A DNA stretch of 64,000 nt from Halanaerobium saccharolyticum subsp. saccharolyticum DSM 6643 (GTDB lineage Bacteria > Bacillota > Halanaerobiia > Halanaerobiales > Halanaerobiaceae): NCBI RefSeq assembly GCF_000350165.1, contig NZ_CAUI01000005.1, positions 496,001 through 560,000 of the forward strand. The letters run 5' to 3'. This document shows, piece after piece, positions 43,472 through 50,828 of the stretch (the stretch's first letter is position 1; each line of letters opens with the position of its first letter). The notes under the pieces were generated by a model. That model had not been told where the DNA came from. It saw only the letters and a list, made by a program, of their open reading frames with translations, and did no database searches. The position numbers were made by a program, and so were the translations under genes.

Positions 43472-44782
43472 ATGTCAAAATTTAAAAAAATATTTTTTGT
43501 TTTTATATTAATGATCTTGGTATTTCCTGCAGCAGCCCAAGCAGAAAAAGAAATAGAATTCTGGACTATAAGTTTAAGTCCTCAATATGATGATTATTTT
43601 TTGGGTAAGATAGAAGAATTTGAAAGTAAAAACCCTGATTTTAAGATCATCTGGGAAGATACTAATTTTTCTTCAATTAATCAGAAGCTTCGTTATCGTA
43701 TTGCAGCGGGCGATGTGCCAGAAGTAGTTAATCTCTCACCCCAATTAATGTCTTCACTATTAAAAGAAGATCTATTGTATTCAATTTCAGATTTGAAACA
43801 GGATTATAGTCAATATTATTATCCCTTACTCTGGGATAACGGTTTTTATAAGGGTAAGTATTATGCTTTTCCCTGGTATGTTAGTTCTAAATTAATGGCC
43901 TATAATCAGGAAATATTTAAAATTGCTGAACTAGATCCAGAAACTGTAATTAATGATCGCAAACAATTATTTGAAATTGCTGAAGAAATAACTAAAAAAA
44001 CAGGGGTTTATGCTTTAATGCCTCAGATAAAAATTCACCATGAATTTATTGAAGCAGGTATAGACTTATTTGAAGATCAAAATAAAAGGAGAAAAGCAGC
44101 TTTTAATACAGAAGCTGCTGAAAAAATAATAACTAAATATCAAGAACTTGTAGGAAAAGGAGTAATTCCTAAAGATACTCTAAATTCAGGTTTTAATATT
44201 GCTTTAGAGCGCTATAAAAAAAATGATTTAGCTATTTTATTTACTGCACCTCAATTTTTAGATTCAATTGAAAATGAATCAAAATATTTAAAAGAACAAA
44301 CTGCTTTAGCAGCTATTCCTACAGCGAAAGATGGTGTAATCAACTCCCCTTTAATGAATTTGGTGATTCCTAAAGGAGCTGATTACAAAAAAGAAGCTGC
44401 AGAGTTTGCTTATCTTATAACCTCCGCCGAATCACAACATGAATTCAGCCAACGTAGCTCTATTTTATCTTCAGCTCTTAACTTAGAAGAAAATTTAGCA
44501 TTAGAAAAAGAAGAAATTATAACTGAAACTACTGCTGGAAAATCTCTTGAGAATGAAGCTCAAAAGATTTTAAGAAAACAATTATTTAAAAATAAAGATT
44601 TAACTTTAATACACCCTCAGGCAGATAAACTATTAAAAGTAATGGATGAACAGTTTGCCAGAGCTTTTGCAAATAAAATTACTGCTAAAGAAGCATTAGA
44701 TAATATGGAGAAAGAATGGAATCAAATTTTAAACAAGGATAATAATGAGGCGGCTAATAATGAGGAGAATAATAATGAATAA
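43472..44782 (+). CDS. ABC transporter solute-binding protein, family 1 (sugar type)
   Basis: 436 residues with a signal peptide (MSKFKKIFFVFILMILVF, likely cut after AQA) and no lipobox Cys. The mature protein begins KEIEFWTISLSPQ, typical of carbohydrate-binding family 1 receptors, with RIAAGDVPEVVNLSP and GKYYAFPWYVSSKLMAYNQE as further landmarks. The end is a low-complexity Asn/Glu run from ATAATGAGG-type DNA repeats, prone to slippage. No permease genes are adjacent. Its stop overlaps the start of the following glycoside hydrolase gene by 8 nt, suggesting that the two act on the same glycan. Confidence 0.88.
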   Translation: MSKFKKIFFVFILMILVFPAAAQAEKEIEFWTISLSPQYDDYFLGKIEEFESKNPDFKIIWEDTNFSSINQKLRYRIAAGDVPEVVNLSPQLMSSLLKEDLLYSISDLKQDYSQYYYPLLWDNGFYKGKYYAFPWYVSSKLMAYNQEIFKIAELDPETVINDRKQLFEIAEEITKKTGVYALMPQIKIHHEFIEAGIDLFEDQNKRRKAAFNTEAAEKIITKYQELVGKGVIPKDTLNSGFNIALERYKKNDLAILFTAPQFLDSIENESKYLKEQTALAAIPTAKDGVINSPLMNLVIPKGADYKKEAAEFAYLITSAESQHEFSQRSSILSSALNLEENLALEKEEIITETTAGKSLENEAQKILRKQLFKNKDLTLIHPQADKLLKVMDEQFARAFANKITAKEALDNMEKEWNQILNKDNNEAANNEENNNE

Positions 44783-46418
44783 AAAACTCAATATAATAAC
44801 TTTAGTACTTATTATAATAATGTTTCTCTATTCTCTTAGTTCAGCTGCCTATTATGAACCACAAGAATACCGCAGGTCATTATTAGAAATTAGAGATGCG
44901 GAACGCGCTTTAAATAATTTAAATAAAAAAGTAAAAGAAGCCGAATCTGATTTTAAAATTATTGATAGCAAAGAAGTAGAGTCTAATTTAGAAGAATTAG
45001 AAAGATTATATCAAGAACAAATTCAGGCTTATCAGCAAAAAAAAGATCGTAGGGTTAGAGAATTAGAATTAGCAATAACCAATAGAGCAGACCAAATCAG
45101 AATGAAAATTATTGAATCAAAACCTGTACAGCTCAGAGCTTTTTGGCTTGATAATGGGACTTTTGCTAATTTAAATGGTAGGTCTGGAGTGCAGAAACTG
45201 TTGGATACTGTTCAAAAAGCTAATTTTAATCTTATATTCCCTGAAACATTTTATAAGGGAAAAACAGTTATTCCTGATAATGAATTATTTATTCAAGATT
45301 CTCAGTTTGAAAACTGGGAAGGCGATCCCTTAAAAATATTAATTGAAGAAGCTAAAAAGAGAAAAATAGAAATACATCCCTGGGTCTGGGTTTTTAATGA
45401 AAATACAAGTGGCAGTCCCGGTCTAATTTTAAGTGAAAATCCAGAATGGGCTAATAAGGATAGAGAAGGGAATATTGTGAGTTATCATGATTCAACCTGG
45501 CTTTCACCTGCTAGAGAAGATGTAAAAAAATTTCTGCAGCAGAGATATCTATATTTGGTAGAAAACTATGATATTCAAGGAATTAATTTAGATTATATTC
45601 GCTTCCCGGAGGAATATCGAGGTAGTTTTGGCTATGATAAACGGACTGTTGAAAGATTTAAAGAAAAATATGGAATTGATCCTTTTGAACTTAAAAGTTC
45701 TAGCTCTAATTTTTCTCTTTGGAATAAATATCGAGAAAATTTGATCACAGAAATGGTAAAAGAAACATCTGAAATGCTTAAAGATGCTGATCCAGAACTG
45801 TTAATATCAGCTGATGTTATTCCAGGTAAGGATGAGGCGCGTTATAGAGCTCTGCAAAATTGGTCTTTTTGGCTAAAAGAAGATTATCTTGATTTTGTGA
45901 TTCCAATGACTTATACAGAAAACTTATTTTCTGAATTGAGCCGCTGGATTAAAGAAGATAGAAAAGTGATTGATAAAGCAATTTATCCCGGAATATCAGT
46001 TTTTAAATTAACTCCTGATCAAATGCTGGAACAATTAGAAGAAGTTAATAAAATTAATCCTAATGGAGTATCTTTATTTGCAGCTGCTCATTTAAAAGCA
46101 AATGATTTTCAAAGTTTATCAGAGGGAATTTATGCTCATCAAGCAGTTTTGCCTTATAAAAACAAAGCAGTATCTTTAAAAATTATCCAGAATTTTATTT
46201 TGAAAAGATTAAATCTAATCAAAGAAAAAGGTGGCATAAGTAATTCTGCCTTAATACAAATTAGATTCTATTTAAACCAGCTTGCTCAAGTTGACTCTGA
46301 AAACATCTTAGATTTTGATCAGTATATTTCAGATAACAATATAGAGCTTTCTAAAAACATTAAAAAAGTACTGCAGAATGATTTTGATTATTTAAATGAT
46401 ATAAAAAGACTTTATTAA
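44775..46418 (+). CDS. Secreted glycoside hydrolase-like protein (GHL10/DUF187 family)
   Basis: 547 residues starting at 44775 after GAGGAGAATAAT, with a signal peptide (NKKLNIITLVLIIIMFLYSL then SSAAYY). A coiled-coil-like region (residues 25-100, rich in Glu/Lys) is followed by a TIM barrel: LRAFWLDNGTFANL, IEIHPWVWVFNE, a SPA-R-DVK segment and NYDIQGINLDYIRFPEE, the GHL10 hallmark. The family is thought to act on peptidoglycan or other cell-surface glycans. Earlier in-frame ATGs at 44745 and 44760 are less likely because they lie in the repeat-coded end of the previous gene. Confidence 0.85.
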   Translation: MNKKLNIITLVLIIIMFLYSLSSAAYYEPQEYRRSLLEIRDAERALNNLNKKVKEAESDFKIIDSKEVESNLEELERLYQEQIQAYQQKKDRRVRELELAITNRADQIRMKIIESKPVQLRAFWLDNGTFANLNGRSGVQKLLDTVQKANFNLIFPETFYKGKTVIPDNELFIQDSQFENWEGDPLKILIEEAKKRKIEIHPWVWVFNENTSGSPGLILSENPEWANKDREGNIVSYHDSTWLSPAREDVKKFLQQRYLYLVENYDIQGINLDYIRFPEEYRGSFGYDKRTVERFKEKYGIDPFELKSSSSNFSLWNKYRENLITEMVKETSEMLKDADPELLISADVIPGKDEARYRALQNWSFWLKEDYLDFVIPMTYTENLFSELSRWIKEDRKVIDKAIYPGISVFKLTPDQMLEQLEEVNKINPNGVSLFAAAHLKANDFQSLSEGIYAHQAVLPYKNKAVSLKIIQNFILKRLNLIKEKGGISNSALIQIRFYLNQLAQVDSENILDFDQYISDNNIELSKNIKKVLQNDFDYLNDIKRLY

Positions 46419-46447
46419 TATTTAAATTTTGAATTGGGGGGATAGCT

Positions 46448-47566
46448 ATGAAGAGTTCTTTTACAGTTGGGCATTTATTTGGGATACCTGTAAAAATTCA
46501 TGTTAGTTTATTGATAATTTTACCTTTTTTTGCCTGGGCATTTGGCAGTAATATTATTTATCTAACTGAAAATACTGATATTATTAGGCGAGAATTAATT
46601 TTAAATCCATATCTATTAGGATTTATTATGGCAGTTATGCTTTTTATCAGTATTTTAATTCATGAGCTGGCTCATTCACTTGTAGCAAGAACAAAAGATG
46701 TTAAGACGACAGACATTACTCTGATGTTATTCGGAGGTTTGGCTAATATTGAAGAAATATCTAAAGACCCAAAGAATGAAGTTAAAATTGCTGCTAGTGG
46801 ACCTTTAACAAGTCTTTTTATTGGTTTGATTTTTGTTTTCATTGGTCGTTTTGCACCCGAATTTATGTTTGAAGATCTACGTTTGGTAATTTTATATACA
46901 GGTCAATTAAATATATTTTTAGCTATTTTTAACCTTTTACCAGCTTTTCCATCTGATGGTGGGCGGATATTGAGAGCAGTAATTGCTCAAAAAACATCTT
47001 TTAGAAGGGCAACAGAAATTGCTTCTAGAGTTGGGAAAGTATTTGCCTGGATTTTTGGTATATTTGGTTTTATCAGCGGTAATTTCCTTTTAGTCTTTAT
47101 TGCTTTTTTCATTTATGTTGGTGCCTCTCAAGAACATCAATTTAGTAATATTAAATTAGCTTTATCAAATTTAAAAGTTAAAGATCTGATGACAAGAGAT
47201 GTTAAAACAGTACCAGCAAATATGAGTATTCATCGTTTAATACAAAAAATGTTGGAAGATAAACATTCTGGATTTCCTGTGTTAAGAAATGAAGAGCTTG
47301 TTGGAATAGTTACAATGGAAGATGCAAGAAAAGTATCGCAAGATGATTATCGTAATACTCCTGTCCAAAGTATTATGAATAAAGATTTGCATTGTGTTAA
47401 AGAGGATGATGAATTATTTGAAGCGTTTAAATTGCTTTTTCAAAAAGATATAGGTCGATTACTTGTTATGGAAAATGATGAAATCAAAGGGATAATAACT
47501 CGTTCAGACGTAATGACGGGAATAAGAGTCAGAGAGTTAGAAAATATAAAAGGAGAGGAAGATTAG
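46448..47566 (+). CDS. Site-2-protease-like M50 metallopeptidase with CBS domain pair
   Basis: 372 residues. The intramembrane zinc protease domain (residues 1-225) has six or so membrane helices, with H72-E73 and H76 in ILIHELAHSLVAR and the third ligand D170 in LLPAFPSDGGRILR. Two CBS repeats follow (about 235-290 and 300-355: LMTRDVKTVPANMSIHRLIQ and IMNKDLHCVKEDDELFEAF), probably sensing a nucleotide. The layout is that of the SpoIVFB/Rip3 group. Target unknown. Preceded by GGGGGGATAG. The next gene starts 4 nt later. Confidence 0.92.
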   Translation: MKSSFTVGHLFGIPVKIHVSLLIILPFFAWAFGSNIIYLTENTDIIRRELILNPYLLGFIMAVMLFISILIHELAHSLVARTKDVKTTDITLMLFGGLANIEEISKDPKNEVKIAASGPLTSLFIGLIFVFIGRFAPEFMFEDLRLVILYTGQLNIFLAIFNLLPAFPSDGGRILRAVIAQKTSFRRATEIASRVGKVFAWIFGIFGFISGNFLLVFIAFFIYVGASQEHQFSNIKLALSNLKVKDLMTRDVKTVPANMSIHRLIQKMLEDKHSGFPVLRNEELVGIVTMEDARKVSQDDYRNTPVQSIMNKDLHCVKEDDELFEAFKLLFQKDIGRLLVMENDEIKGIITRSDVMTGIRVRELENIKGEED

Positions 47567-47570
47567 AATT

Positions 47571-47969
47571 ATGACTTTTTTAAAAAATTATCTAATTACA
47601 TTTATTATTTTTTTAGTAATTGATTTTATCTGGTTGGGAGCAGTAGCCAAAAATTTGTATAGAGATCAGTTAGGTTTTTTGATGAAAGAAAACTTTAATA
47701 TGACAGCCGCTTTTACATTCTATATACTTTTTACTGCAGGATTAGTGTTTTTTGTTTTAAATAGAGCCCTGGCAATATCCAGCTGGCAGTATGCATTATT
47801 TGCAGGTATGTTTTTTGGTTTAATTACTTATTCCACTTATGATTTAACCAATCTTGCAACAATCAAAGATTGGCCTTTAACAATTACTATAATTGATCTT
47901 ATCTGGGGGACTTTTTTAGGTGGACTTACTTCCTTTTTAAGTTATGTTGTAGTTAATCATTTTAAATAG
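47571..47969 (+). CDS. DUF2177 family membrane protein
   Basis: 132 residues with four predicted membrane helices. The family pattern is clear: FLVIDFIWLGAVAKNLYRDQ at the first helix and GLITYSTYDLTNLATIKDWP in the third, then TIIDLIWGTFLGG. Function is unknown in all organisms I know of. It is translated with the upstream M50 protease (4-nt gap), which suggests a link to membrane protein turnover or stress. Confidence 0.85.
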   Translation: MTFLKNYLITFIIFLVIDFIWLGAVAKNLYRDQLGFLMKENFNMTAAFTFYILFTAGLVFFVLNRALAISSWQYALFAGMFFGLITYSTYDLTNLATIKDWPLTITIIDLIWGTFLGGLTSFLSYVVVNHFK

Positions 47970-48116
47970 CAACAAAATATTAAGCTGTTTTAGTAATTTA
48001 ATTTAAGTATTTATAGTTTTATTTTTTGAAATTCATATTTCCTTCATAATTTACTCCTATAATGAAGTCAGAAGTTAAGAAAAGCATAACAAAAAAATTA
48101 AAGGAGTGAATTAGAT

Positions 48117-48764
48117 ATGAAAAAATTATTAACAGCTTTACTAGTAATGGTGGTTTTAGGAGCAGTATTTACAGGTGCAGTTTTTGCTCATGGTTCTCAG
48201 TCAAATATGGGTGCAGCAAATAATCAGCCTAGATATAATGCAGGAGAAAAAAATTATGGTGATGGAGTAGGATATAATAGAATTGAACTTAGTCAGGAAC
48301 AGATTAATGAAATTGCTGATTTAAGAGAAGAATTTTATAATGAAACTGAAGAATTAAGAGATCAAATGAGAAATTTAAACCGTGAACTTAGAGATTTAGA
48401 ATTTAGAAATGCAAGTAATGCTGAGATCGGAGAAGTTGAAGATAAATTAGAAGATATTTTTATGCAGATGGACGAGAAAAGAATGGCTAATCAAGAAAAT
48501 ATAGCAGAAGTTTTAACTGAAGAACAGCTAAATTTAATTGAAGAAAATAGATTGGGTAATGAAGATCGCTTCCAGGGACGTTTCAATAATGATTTTGGAC
48601 ATCACTCTAATAGAAGTTATGGTAGAAATGGACATTCAAGATTTAATGATGGATTTGGCCATGGAATGATGGGAAGAGGTTTCTCTGGAAATAGAAATGA
48701 TGGCTTTAACAGCAGAAATTATAATGATAGAGAATTTGGTTATGGAGCAGGATGGTGCCACTAA
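48117..48764 (+). CDS. Spy/CpxP-like secreted protein with Gly/Arg/His-rich tail
   Basis: 215 residues. Signal peptide MKKLLTALLVMVVLGAVF then TGAVFAHG. The central helical region (ELSQEQINEIADLREEFYNE, then REL-RDLEFRNAS, then EVLTEEQLNLIEENR) has the two LTxxQ-like motifs of Spy/CpxP and the heavy-metal-resistance family, which act as envelope chaperones or metal sensors. The last 70 residues are low complexity, rich in Gly, Asn, Arg, His and Phe (FNDGFGHGMMGRGF), ending in WCH, and could bind metal. It is monocistronic with a strong terminator shared with the convergent gene. A -10 (TATAAT at 48058) lies 54 nt upstream. Confidence 0.78.
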   Translation: MKKLLTALLVMVVLGAVFTGAVFAHGSQSNMGAANNQPRYNAGEKNYGDGVGYNRIELSQEQINEIADLREEFYNETEELRDQMRNLNRELRDLEFRNASNAEIGEVEDKLEDIFMQMDEKRMANQENIAEVLTEEQLNLIEENRLGNEDRFQGRFNNDFGHHSNRSYGRNGHSRFNDGFGHGMMGRGFSGNRNDGFNSRNYNDREFGYGAGWCH

Positions 48765-48799
48765 ATTTAATAAAATTTGAATAAATTTTAGATAAAAAT

Positions 48800-48827
48800 A
48801 AAGGCCGGAGAAATCCGGCCTTTTTAA
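48800..48827. terminator. Terminator between convergent secreted-protein genes
   Basis: AAAGGCCGGA (48800-48809), loop GAAA, TCCGGCCTTT (48814-48823), then TT. The AAA before the stem and TTT after it allow use from both sides. Confidence 0.93.
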
Positions 48828-48857
48828 ATAGCAATACAAATTTAATTAATTAATTTT

Positions 48858-49658
48858 TTAATTAAAGAGATCACTTAAATCAATTTTAATATCAAATTTA
48901 ACATCTATTCCATTATCATCATCCTCATCATTATCATCATCCTCGTATTCATCTTCATAATAGTCATCATCTTCCAGATCACGATACTTTTCTTTTAGCT
49001 CTTCATAAACACTATATTTATTTGCTTTCCTTCCTCTTCCTTCTTTTTTTATTGTTCTACCATTATTAAAATTCTTATAATAATAACTATACTTATTATT
49101 AGCATGATGCACTTCAAGTTTTTCCATCATATTCCGATCACGATAATAATATTCATATTTTTTATTTTTTATTTCTATTTTTTCTTCAACACCTGTTCTT
49201 TTATTATTGTAACGGTAATCATAATTATTACCTCTAACTTTGATTATTTCTGTACCACCATTAATTTTATATTTTTTATCATATTTTTTGGTGTTAAAGG
49301 GTGGAAAATGTCTTTCACGATAGGGATGTCGAAAACGGACAAGTTCATCATCAAAAATTATTGACGGCATTCCAAAATAGCGGTGGAACTCATTAATTCT
49401 TTCTCTATTTTTAACCAGTCTATCAAGCTCATCTTTATCTAATCTTTTATCAGAATTGCTGTAATAATACAAAATTAAACTTATATCTTTACTGTCAAGA
49501 CCTAGTCTTGCCATATATTCAACATCTTCACTATTAACATCTTTAAAAACTCTGATCAATAAATTTTTATCAAAATCATCAATTTCTACAGCAGCTGCAG
49601 AAATAGAGCTGAGAACAAATAATATAACTAGACTTAAAATAGTAAGTTTTTTGATCAT
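48858..49658 (-). CDS. Secreted repeat protein with Tyr/Lys-rich beta-repeats and acidic tail
   Basis: 266 residues. Signal peptide MIKKLTILSLVILFVLSSI then SAAAVEI. Residues 25-100 are helical and charged. Residues ~130-220 hold about four repeats of 21-23 residues whose common form is E-x-hydrophobic-x-V/I ... N-x-K-Y-x-Y-x-Y-x-x ... (ATYs as in KKYEYYYRDR, NKYSYYYKNF, NNYDYRYNNK). The region 225-255 is almost all Asp/Glu (DDDYYEDEYEDDDNDED), which could bind cations, and the end (VKFDIKIDLSDLF) is again beta-like. No family recognised; probably a cell-surface or wall protein. Convergent with the Spy-like gene. Ribosome binding site AGGAGGTC. Confidence 0.7.
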   Translation of the reverse strand: MIKKLTILSLVILFVLSSISAAAVEIDDFDKNLLIRVFKDVNSEDVEYMARLGLDSKDISLILYYYSNSDKRLDKDELDRLVKNRERINEFHRYFGMPSIIFDDELVRFRHPYRERHFPPFNTKKYDKKYKINGGTEIIKVRGNNYDYRYNNKRTGVEEKIEIKNKKYEYYYRDRNMMEKLEVHHANNKYSYYYKNFNNGRTIKKEGRGRKANKYSVYEELKEKYRDLEDDDYYEDEYEDDDNDEDDDNGIDVKFDIKIDLSDLFN

Positions 49659-49784
49659 TTTTTAAGACCTCCTATGATTTTTAATTTAATACTCTCTATA
49701 TTAATTATACTGTTAATTAATCGAAATTACAATTTTTAGGTTTTTTTGATGTCGGAAAATCAACTATTATCAATTATCTTCGAT

Positions 49785-49855
49785 TTGAAATAACAATCAG
49801 TTTATATTAAAATATAGACAGGATGTAAATTAGGCCGGATAATTCCGGTCTTTTC
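49785..49855 (+). ncRNA. Possible very short transcription unit (promoter plus terminator, no gene)
   Basis: TTGAAA (49785-49790), 17 bp, TAAAAT (49808-49813), then 20 nt later a hairpin GGCCGGA-TAAT-TCCGGTC (49833-49850) with a TTTTC tail. Transcription from this promoter would end after about 30-40 nt. It is either an attenuated leader for the gene at 49963, a terminator left by a lost gene, or a tiny RNA. The 303-bp gap 49659-49962 contains nothing else that I can support. Confidence 0.4.
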
Positions 49856-49962
49856 TATTTTTATGATAATAATTTAAGCAGGATAATTTATATATATACA
49901 GAAATAATAAAATAATAACAATGATATTATAAATTTAAAATATATAGATGGAGGTTTTAATT

Positions 49963-50487
49963 ATGGAAGAAATTTATCAATACAATAAATACAAATTTTT
50001 AGAAAAAATATATACACCAATCGGAATATTTCTAGCCGGAATTTTACTTCAGTTTTTTTATCCAGGTATAGGTTTTTATCAAAAAATATTAATTTATTTG
50101 ATTTATCTTTCAGGAGTACTTTTATTTGTTTTTGATGCACTACCAATTATTATAAACACCTATAAAGTCTGGAATAAAGAAATTATACTTACCAATAGGA
50201 CTATTGTGGTTAAAGGAGATGACCATCTAAAAACTATTGTAGTTAATAGAAAAGATATTGAACAGATAATTTTTAGATCTTTAAGAGGAGAAGATGTAGA
50301 AGTGCCTCATTTTCGCAAGCTTGAAGACATAGATGAAAAATTACATGAGTTAGCTGGAAGAAAATTTATTATAGAATATGAAGCAGAAACTGCTGAAGAT
50401 GAACTAGAAATTTATTTAGAACTATTACCTGAAGAATTTATTGAAGATTTTATTAAGTGGTACCAGGCCGATATCGCTTTGAAATAG
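49963..50487 (+). CDS. Small membrane protein with PH-like C-terminal domain
   Basis: 174 residues. The start at 49963 follows ATGGAGGTTTT; an in-frame ATG at 49948 is part of the ribosome binding site. Two membrane helices near the N-terminus (IGIFLAGILLQFFYP and IYLIYLSGVLLFVFDAL) precede a cytoplasmic beta-rich part (EIILTNRTIVVKGDDHLKTI, then RKDIEQIIFRS) that resembles bacterial PH domains, and an acidic helical end. Function unknown. It appears to be monocistronic. Confidence 0.65.
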   Translation: MEEIYQYNKYKFLEKIYTPIGIFLAGILLQFFYPGIGFYQKILIYLIYLSGVLLFVFDALPIIINTYKVWNKEIILTNRTIVVKGDDHLKTIVVNRKDIEQIIFRSLRGEDVEVPHFRKLEDIDEKLHELAGRKFIIEYEAETAEDELEIYLELLPEEFIEDFIKWYQADIALK

Positions 50488-50611
50488 TAAAATATAAATT
50501 TACATTATGATATGAGTTTTGAGTTAGTCTTGTATTTAATATTTTTAGCTTTTGCTATGTTTTTAGTCGGCAATTATATATATAAGTAGTCCGCGCGGGA
50601 TTCCCCATTGG

Positions 50612-50640
50612 AGTCTCAAATTGTTTCTTAGAGACTTTTA
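50612..50640 (+). terminator. Hairpin after the membrane protein gene
   Basis: AGTCTC (50612-50617) and GAGACT (50631-50636), then TTTTAA. It lies 125 nt after the stop, beside a locally GC-rich patch CCGCGCGGG (50590-50598). Confidence 0.5.
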
Positions 50641-50783
50641 ATATAACTAATATAAAAGTTTGTGATTATCTTTACTTAATTTTTAAGCTGTGTTAAAATA
50701 AATTTTATAAATAATTTTTCGAAAAATTAATTTACTTGTACTTGCTATTAAAACAATTTAATATTTTAGTTATCATTATAAGA

Positions 50784-50815
50784 CAGTAAGTCTGGATTGG
50801 CTTACTGATTTTTTA
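50784..50815 (+). terminator. Terminator just before the chemoreceptor remnant
   Basis: CAGTAAG (50784-50790) pairs with CTTACTG (50801-50807), followed by ATTTTTTAT. It stands directly upstream of the broken chemoreceptor, suggesting that the receptor's 5' end was removed by a rearrangement here. The 340-bp gap 50488-50828 has these two hairpins and otherwise AT-rich sequence; a 25-codon hydrophobic frame at 50512-50589 has no ribosome binding site. Confidence 0.7.
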
Positions 50816-50828
50816 TATATAAATATAA

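Noticed and set aside
49104-49364. Plus-strand open frame opposite the repeat protein gene
   Set aside because: It is Phe/Ile-rich shadow coding of the Tyr/Lys/Asp-rich minus-strand gene, which has a signal peptide and ribosome binding site.
50512-50589. 25-residue hydrophobic open frame (MSFELVLYLIFLAF...) as a small membrane protein or toxin
   Set aside because: No ribosome binding site before it, no antisense RNA or promoter seen, and AT-rich DNA easily gives such frames.
50590-50598. GC-rich CCGCGCGGG patch as a tRNA fragment or attachment site
   Set aside because: No T-loop-like sequence, cloverleaf or repeated copy was found around it.
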